Source: CAZFHZ01 sp964519015
GTDB lineage: Bacteria; Blakebacterota; Blakebacteria; Blakebacterales; CAYUVJ01
Reading direction: 5' to 3'
Length of the DNA: 20,014 bases
Assembly (NCBI GenBank): GCA_964519015.1
Contig: CAZFHZ010000057.1
Location: 1 to 20,014, forward strand
Shown here: in pieces, positions 14,764 through 20,014 of the stretch
Position numbering within the stretch: position 1 is the stretch's first letter
How the letters are laid out: each line of letters opens with the position of its first letter
Made by a program: the position numbers and the translations under genes
The notes under the pieces: model-generated
What the model saw: only the letters and a program-made list of their open reading frames with translations
Told to the model about the DNA's origin: nothing
Database searches by the model: none

Positions 14764-16721
14764 CCCACGACGACATCAAGGACCCCCTGGCGCTGACTCC
14801 GGAGGAGATCGCCGCCCTCTCCCCCGACGGCGGGCCGGACTACAACCGGCTCGTCTTCGAGGCCAGCCCCTACCTGCTCCAGCACGCGGCCAACCCGGTC
14901 GACTGGTATCCCTGGGGAGAGGCCGCCTTCGAGCGGGCCCGGGCTGAGGACCGCCCCATCTTCCTCTCCATCGGCTACGCCACCTGCCACTGGTGCCACG
15001 TCATGGAGCGAGAGTCCTTCCTCGATCCACAGGTGGCCGAACTGCTCAACCGGCTCTACGTGCCGGTCAAGGTGGACCGGGAGGAGCGCCCCGACCTCGA
15101 CCAGGTCTACATGACGGTCACCCAGGGACTGACCGGTTCGGGGGGCTGGCCGATGACGGTCGTGCTCACGCCCGAGGGACGTCCCTTCTTCGCCGGCACC
15201 TACTTCCCGAAGGCGGGGCGCGCCGGGCGGCCGGGGATGCTGGAGCTGCTCCCCCACCTGGCCGGACTGTGGAAGCAGCAGCGGGAGAAGGTGGAGGCCT
15301 CGGCGGCCGAGATCACCGGCTGGCTGCAGCGGACCGCCCATCCAGCCACCGGACCGGAAGGCGGGGAGGGGGAACGCTCGGCCGGCCTGGTGGATGAGGC
15401 CTACCGGGAACTGGCCGCCCGCTTCGACGACCGCTGGGGGGGCTTCGGCGACCGTCCCAAGTTCCCCACCCCCCACCAGCTCACCTTCCTGCTCCGCTAC
15501 GGGCGGCGCCACCGGGAATTCCACGCCACCGCCATGGCCCTGCGGACCCTGGATGCTATGGCCGCCGGCGGCATCCACGACCACCTGGGGGGCGGTTTCC
15601 ACCGCTACGCCACCGACCGGGAGTGGCTGGTGCCCCACTTCGAGAAGATGCTCTACGACCAGGCCCTGCTGGCCGACGCTCTTTTAGAGGCCTACGAGGT
15701 GACCGGTGAGGTGCGCTACGCCGACCTGGCCCGGGACATCTTCACCTACGTCACCCGCGACCTGGCCCTCCCCGAGGGGGGCCTGGCCAGCGCCGAGGAC
15801 GCCGACAGCGAAGGGGTGGAAGGGAAGTTCTACTTCTGGACGGCGGCCGAGATCCGAGCCGTGCTCGGTCCCGAGGCCGACCGCTTCCTGGAGACGTTCG
15901 GGTGCACCGAAGAGGGGAACTACCGCGAGGAGGCGAGCGGACGCAAGACAGGGGAGAACATCCTCCACCGGCCTTTCCGGCCGGATGGAGCCGACTCACC
16001 TGTATCTGTGCCGGATGAAGCAACAGCTGCTCCCGGGCTGGACGCGGTGCTGGACGACCACGCCAGCCTGGCTTGGGGACTGCTCGAGCTCTACCGCACT
16101 ACCTTCGAGGTCGGCTGGCTGGGCTGGGCGCTGGAACTGGCCGGGGAGATGCAGCGGCGCTTCTGGGACGATGCGCGGGGCGGCTTCCACCTGGCCGCTC
16201 ATGACGCCGAGCCTCTGCTCGTGCGGAGCAAGGAGGTCTACGACGGCGCGCTCCCCTCGGGGAACGCGGTGGCCGCCGCCGTGCTGCTCCGGCTGGCCCG
16301 CCTGACCGGACGGAATGAACTGGAGGAACGGGTCGAAAGACTCCTCCAGGCCTTCGCCCGCCCGCTCTCCGAGCACCCGAGCGCCCACACTGCCCTGCTG
16401 GAGGTCGACGATCGGCTGCACGCGCCCTCCCGCGAGGTGGTCCTGGTGGGCCGGCCCGGGGCGCCCGACACCGAGGCGCTGCGCGCGGTGCTGGATGCCG
16501 GCACCTGGCCCGACACCGAGGTTGTCTTCCGCCCGGTGGCGGGCGATGATGACCCGGTCGCCGAGCGGGTCCTGGAACTGGCGCCCTTTGTGCGTCCCTA
16601 CGGGAGCGTGGCCGGGCAGGCCGCGGCCTACATCTGCCGCGACTACCTCTGCCACGCCCCGGTGACCCGGCCCGAGCAGCTGCGGGCCCGGCTCGGCGAG
16701 CAGACCGGAAACGACGCCTGA
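14760..16721 (+). CDS. DUF255 thioredoxin-fold / glycosidase-fold protein (YyaL/SSP411 family)
   Basis: A 653-residue protein near the family's normal length. The N-terminus carries the signature LVFEASPYLLQHAANPVDWYPW (about residues 30-52 begin the motif) and the thioredoxin-like GYATCHWCHVM with C76 and C79. The rest is the six-hairpin helical (epimerase/glycosidase-like) fold seen in the family, including KFPTPHQL, GGIHDHLGGGFHRYATD and HFEKMLYDQALL. The biochemical function of the family is not established. No signal peptide is visible, so it is probably cytoplasmic. The ATG overlaps the propeller gene's stop by 4 bases (ATGA); the frame is open further upstream but only as a shadow of that gene. 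Confidence 0.92.
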   Translation: MTHDDIKDPLALTPEEIAALSPDGGPDYNRLVFEASPYLLQHAANPVDWYPWGEAAFERARAEDRPIFLSIGYATCHWCHVMERESFLDPQVAELLNRLYVPVKVDREERPDLDQVYMTVTQGLTGSGGWPMTVVLTPEGRPFFAGTYFPKAGRAGRPGMLELLPHLAGLWKQQREKVEASAAEITGWLQRTAHPATGPEGGEGERSAGLVDEAYRELAARFDDRWGGFGDRPKFPTPHQLTFLLRYGRRHREFHATAMALRTLDAMAAGGIHDHLGGGFHRYATDREWLVPHFEKMLYDQALLADALLEAYEVTGEVRYADLARDIFTYVTRDLALPEGGLASAEDADSEGVEGKFYFWTAAEIRAVLGPEADRFLETFGCTEEGNYREEASGRKTGENILHRPFRPDGADSPVSVPDEATAAPGLDAVLDDHASLAWGLLELYRTTFEVGWLGWALELAGEMQRRFWDDARGGFHLAAHDAEPLLVRSKEVYDGALPSGNAVAAAVLLRLARLTGRNELEERVERLLQAFARPLSEHPSAHTALLEVDDRLHAPSREVVLVGRPGAPDTEALRAVLDAGTWPDTEVVFRPVAGDDDPVAERVLELAPFVRPYGSVAGQAAAYICRDYLCHAPVTRPEQLRARLGEQTGNDA

Positions 16722-16757
16722 GCGCCTGGAACATCCTGAACCGGAGAGGTGAACCCC

Positions 16758-18476
16758 GTGCCGAAGTCGCCTGAGCCCATGCCGCAGGTCCGCATCCGAT
16801 CCCTTCTGGCCCGCCTCCTGCTGGCGGCGGCGCTCCTGCCGACGACCGCCCTGCTGCCACTCCCGGTGACGGCCCAGCCCGGCGGGCGTCCCGCCTCGCT
16901 CGCCCGGCTGCTGGACGTGCGGACCTTCGAGGCCGACCTGCGCTTCATCTCCAGCGACCTGACCGAGGGACGCGCCCCGGCCGGCCGCGGCGAGGCGATC
17001 ACGGTCGAATACATCGAGGCCCGGCTGCGCATGGCGGGGGCCGAGGGGGCCTTCCCGGGGGGCGCGTACCGTCAGGCCGTGTCGCTGGTACGGCAGGCGG
17101 CCTCCCCCGAGATGGAACTGACCGTGGACGGTCCGCGCGGCCGGCGCAGCTTCGCCTACGGCTCCGAGTTCGTGGTCGATTCCGGGGTGCAGGCCCCGAC
17201 CGTGGAGGCGGCCGGTGAGATCGTCTTCGTGGGCTACGGCATCGAGGCTCCCGAGTACCGCTGGGACGACTACCAGGGCCTCGATCTGCGCGGCAAGGTC
17301 CTGATGATGCTGGTCAACGATCCGCCGGCGACGGCCCAGGAGCCGGGGCTGTTCGAGGCCGAGGCGATGACCTACTACGGCCGCTGGACCTACAAGTACG
17401 AGATGGCCGAGCAGAAGGGGGCGGCCGGGGTGCTGCTCGTCCACGTCACGGATATGGCCGGCTACGGCTGGAACGTGGTCTCGAGTTCCTGGTCGGGGGA
17501 CCAGTTCAGCCTGGAGGGGAGCGGCGGCGCCCAGCCGCTCAAGATGCGGGGCTGGGTGCAGCAGGAGGTGGCCCGGGAGATCGTTGGGATGGCCGGTCAG
17601 GACCTCGACCAGCTCATGCAGCGGGCCCGCACCCGCGACTTCCGGCCGGTATCGCTGGGGGTGGAGGCCTCGACCGTGATCCACAACACGACCGAGCGGA
17701 TGACCGGCTGGAACGTGGTCGGCGTGGTCAAGGGGAGCGATGCGCAGCACTCCGGCGAGTACGTGATGTACACCGCCCACCTCGACCACCTGGGGATGCG
17801 CTCCGGCGAAGGGGACGTCATCTACAACGGCTGCTACGACAACGCCTCGGGGGTGGCGGCGGTGCTCAACCTGGCCGACGCCCTGGGGAGCATTCCGGCC
17901 GAACAGCGGCCCGGGCGCTCCTTCCTCTTCGGCCTGGTCACCGCCGAGGAGTCGGGTCTGCTGGGCAGCCAGTGGCTGGCCGAGCACCCGCCCGCGCCCA
18001 CTCGTAACATCGTCGCCGCCATCAACCTGGACGGCATCAACCTGTGGGGGGAGACCGACGACCTGGTCCTGCTGGGCGGGGATCGGACCGGGTTGTGGGG
18101 GCTGCTGCAGGAGGTCTCCCGGCCGCTGGCGATGACCGTCAAGCCCGATCCGAACCCGAACGCCGGCTCCTTCTTCCGGAGCGACCACTTCTCCTTCGCC
18201 AAGGTCGGCATCCCCGCTTCGAGCCTGAGCGCCGGCGAGATCTACAGGGGCAAGCCGGAAGGATGGGGGAAAGCCTTCAATGAGCGCTGGACGGCCGAGA
18301 TCTACCACCAGCCGAGCGACGAGTTCTCCACCGATTACGTCTACGACGGAGTCGTCCAGGTCCTGACGGTCGCCCTGACGGCCGGCGTGCGGCTCGCCTC
18401 CGGCAGTGACTGGATCGAATGGAAGGCGGGGGATCCCTTCGGGCGGATCCGGGCGGCCGACCGGGGCGGGCGGTAG
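16758..18476 (+). CDS. Secreted M28-family zinc metallopeptidase with PA-domain insert
   Basis: A 572-residue exported peptidase. A basic region and hydrophobic helix (LLARLLLAAALLPTTALLPL) form a signal peptide that likely ends at VTA/Q. A protease-associated insert follows (VFVGYGIEAPEYRWDDYQG... QKGAAGVLLVHV). The M28 site is complete: H341 in TAHLDHLG, D361 in CYDNASG, E397 as general base and E398 as ligand in TAEESGLLGS, D425 in INLDGIN and H477 in RSDHFSF. Two zinc ions and aminopeptidase-type activity are expected. Start is uncertain: GTG at 16758 is spaced best from GGAGAGG; GTG 16749 and ATG 16779 are alternatives. It follows the DUF255 gene by 36 bases. No lipobox is seen. Confidence 0.9.
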   Translation: MPKSPEPMPQVRIRSLLARLLLAAALLPTTALLPLPVTAQPGGRPASLARLLDVRTFEADLRFISSDLTEGRAPAGRGEAITVEYIEARLRMAGAEGAFPGGAYRQAVSLVRQAASPEMELTVDGPRGRRSFAYGSEFVVDSGVQAPTVEAAGEIVFVGYGIEAPEYRWDDYQGLDLRGKVLMMLVNDPPATAQEPGLFEAEAMTYYGRWTYKYEMAEQKGAAGVLLVHVTDMAGYGWNVVSSSWSGDQFSLEGSGGAQPLKMRGWVQQEVAREIVGMAGQDLDQLMQRARTRDFRPVSLGVEASTVIHNTTERMTGWNVVGVVKGSDAQHSGEYVMYTAHLDHLGMRSGEGDVIYNGCYDNASGVAAVLNLADALGSIPAEQRPGRSFLFGLVTAEESGLLGSQWLAEHPPAPTRNIVAAINLDGINLWGETDDLVLLGGDRTGLWGLLQEVSRPLAMTVKPDPNPNAGSFFRSDHFSFAKVGIPASSLSAGEIYRGKPEGWGKAFNERWTAEIYHQPSDEFSTDYVYDGVVQVLTVALTAGVRLASGSDWIEWKAGDPFGRIRAADRGGR

Positions 18477-18700
18477 CGGTCCCGGCAGCGGGTTGCAGCC
18501 TCCCCCCATCGGCGGGTGGCGGCCTCCCGCATTAGATTGACAGGGCGGGCCGGTCGGGTTTCCTTGTTCTTCCGGGTCGGCTCCCCAGCGGGGCCCCCGG
18601 CGGCTCACCCAACCGCCTGTGCGGAGGCCCTGTCGATCGTCATGACCGCTGGACTGTGCAGCTCCCCCAGTTGCTCCCTCATCCAGCCCGAGGTACGACC
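18477..18700. other. Intergenic region before the aminotransferase
   Basis: No convincing gene is seen in these 224 bases. A perfect -35-like hexamer TTGACA lies at 18537-18542 on the plus strand, but the sequence 17 bases on (TTCCTT) is a poor -10 box. A separate promoter for the aminotransferase is plausible but unproven. No clear terminator for the peptidase gene was found. Confidence 0.4.
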
Positions 18701-19924
18701 ATGAGACTGGCAGAACGCATGTCCCGCCTGGGGACCGAGACCGCCTTCGAGGTGCTCGCGCAGGTCAACGCCCTGCGGGCGCAGGGGCGCGACATCATGG
18801 CCTTCTCCATCGGCGAACCTGACTTCGACACCCCATCCAACATCCGGGAGGCGGCCAAGCGGGCGCTCGATGAAGGGTTCACCCACTACAACCCCTCGGC
18901 CGGCCTGCCGGTGCTGCGGGAGGCGGCCGCCGCCGAGGTCAACCGCACCCGGGGGACCTCCTACACGCCCGAGAATGTGGTCGTGGTCCCGGGGGGGAAG
19001 CCGATCATCTTCTACACCATCCTCTCCCTGATTAATAAAGGGGACGAAGTCATCTACCCCAATCCCGGCTTCCCCATCTACGAGTCGATGATCAACTTCG
19101 TGGGGGGAAAGGCGGTGCCGCTCCCCCTGGTGGAGAAACACGCCTTCAGCTTCGATCCGGAGCGGCTGGCCGCCCTGGTCACCGACCGGACCCGACTGGT
19201 CATCCTGAACAGCCCGCAGAACCCCACCGGCGGGGTGGTGCCGCTGGATGCCCTGGAGCGGCTCGCCGACTTGGCCAAGAAGCATGACTTCATGGTCCTC
19301 AGCGACGAGATCTACAGCCGGCTGGTCTACAATGGCACCTTCCAGAGCATCACCCGGTTCGACGGGATGGTCGACCGCACCATCGTGCTGGACGGTCATT
19401 CCAAGACCTACGCGATGACCGGCTGGCGACTCGGCTACGGCTGCATGCCCAGGGAGCTGGCCGACCAGATGACTCTGCTGATGGTCAACAGCAACTCGTG
19501 CACGGCCACCTTCACCCAGATCGCCGGCGCGGAGGCGCTGACCGGTCCCCAGACCGACGCCGAAGCGATGAAACAGACCTTCCTCGAGCGCCGTGATCTC
19601 ATCGTGGAGCTGCTCAACGGAATCGAGGGGATCCACTGCCTGGTCCCGGCCGGAGCCTTCTATGTCTGGCCGAACGTGACGGGGGTCTGTGAGAAACTGG
19701 GATTGCCCGATTCGCAGGCCCTCCAGGACTACCTGCTTTACGAGGGGGGCGTGGCCGCACTCGGGCGGCACTGCTTCGGGCGGCGCGCCGACGACGAGGT
19801 CCAGGAGTACCTGCGGTTCTCCTACGCCGCCTCGAGCGAGGCGATCCGGAAGGGACTGGGGCTGGTCGCCGAGGCGGTCGCAGACACCGCACGGGCCAAG
19901 AAGTTCCTGGCGGCACGAAAATAG
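18701..19924 (+). CDS. Class I PLP-dependent aminotransferase
   Basis: A 407-residue fold-type I aminotransferase of the aspartate aminotransferase family. SIGEPDFDTP lies near the N-terminus, SPQNPTGG and SDEIYSRLVY bind cofactor, and SKTYAMTGWRLGY holds the PLP-linking lysine K235. The C-terminal LRFSYAAS contains the substrate-carboxylate arginine. These fit the aspartate/alanine/aromatic subgroups, but the amino donor cannot be fixed by sequence alone. The ATG at 18701 has GAGGT six bases upstream; a GTG 45 bases further up would add non-conserved residues. It ends 14 bases before the next gene's start. Confidence 0.92.
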   Translation: MRLAERMSRLGTETAFEVLAQVNALRAQGRDIMAFSIGEPDFDTPSNIREAAKRALDEGFTHYNPSAGLPVLREAAAAEVNRTRGTSYTPENVVVVPGGKPIIFYTILSLINKGDEVIYPNPGFPIYESMINFVGGKAVPLPLVEKHAFSFDPERLAALVTDRTRLVILNSPQNPTGGVVPLDALERLADLAKKHDFMVLSDEIYSRLVYNGTFQSITRFDGMVDRTIVLDGHSKTYAMTGWRLGYGCMPRELADQMTLLMVNSNSCTATFTQIAGAEALTGPQTDAEAMKQTFLERRDLIVELLNGIEGIHCLVPAGAFYVWPNVTGVCEKLGLPDSQALQDYLLYEGGVAALGRHCFGRRADDEVQEYLRFSYAASSEAIRKGLGLVAEAVADTARAKKFLAARK

Positions 19925-19938
19925 AATCTAGGAGACGG

Positions 19939-20014
19939 ATGAGGAAGACCATAGAGCGGTTGAGTGGTGTGGCGGCGGTGGCAGTCCTGGCGATCGTGCT
20001 GGCCGCTGGCTGCG
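19939..20014 (+). CDS. N-terminus of a lipoprotein, cut by the window end
   Basis: Twenty-five codons are visible: a start at 19939 with AGGAG just upstream, a basic MRK-type N-region, a hydrophobic stretch and the lipobox LAAGC with the cysteine at residue 25. This is a typical lipoprotein signal peptide. The mature protein lies outside the window, so its role cannot be stated. The 14-base gap suggests transcription with the aminotransferase. Confidence 0.75.
   Translation, partial: MRKTIERLSGVAAVAVLAIVLAAGC

Noticed and set aside
15996..18608. An 870-codon open frame on the minus strand
   Set aside because: It covers the antisense of the DUF255 and M28 genes, both well supported by catalytic motifs. 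Its own sequence is low-complexity and matches nothing I know.
18516..18704. A 62-codon open frame before the aminotransferase
   Set aside because: It has no ribosome site or recognisable sequence and overlaps the well-supported aminotransferase start.

Overview
This is a high-GC bacterial window with strong G/C bias at third codon positions. That bias also holds open several long antisense frames that are not genes. I infer an uncultured bacterium with some anaerobic metabolism. The mix of pyruvate:ferredoxin oxidoreductase, GEGPGEF-type six-bladed propeller lipoproteins, PA-insert M28 peptidases and a YfhO-like membrane protein recalls Gemmatimonadota, Eisenbacteria or other FCB-type lineages. 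No marker gene here settles this. No rRNA, tRNA, CRISPR array, insertion sequence or phage gene was seen.

The left part (258-9001) is read leftwards. From upstream to downstream it holds a FadJ-like protein whose hydratase half is intact but whose dehydrogenase half has lost its NAD-binding core, then a multi-spanning YfhO/GT-C-like membrane protein. Next come NifJ, with its own putative promoter and a palindromic operator, and a dihydroorotate dehydrogenase-like flavoprotein. A hairpin with a T-rich tail at 38-78 probably ends this transcript. NifJ and the flavoprotein are a redox pair also found adjacent in other genomes.

The right part (9229-20014) is read rightwards from a divergent intergenic region. 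It holds a membrane hybrid sensor kinase with a cache-like sensor, two PAS domains, kinase core and receiver, then an RlmD/TrmA-type 23S rRNA uridine methyltransferase. These are followed by a six-bladed beta-propeller lipoprotein, a thioredoxin-fold DUF255 protein overlapping it by 4 bases, a secreted M28 metallopeptidase, a class I PLP aminotransferase and the first 25 codons of another lipoprotein. Tight spacing suggests that kinase through peptidase may be co-transcribed.

Most of the window is ordinary core and accessory metabolism. I see no convincing new multi-gene system. The two oddest signals are inside single genes: eleven uninterrupted collagen-like Gly-X-Y triplets inserted into the rRNA methyltransferase, and the FadJ-like protein without a usable dehydrogenase site. 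The operator over the nifJ promoter is the clearest regulatory lead.
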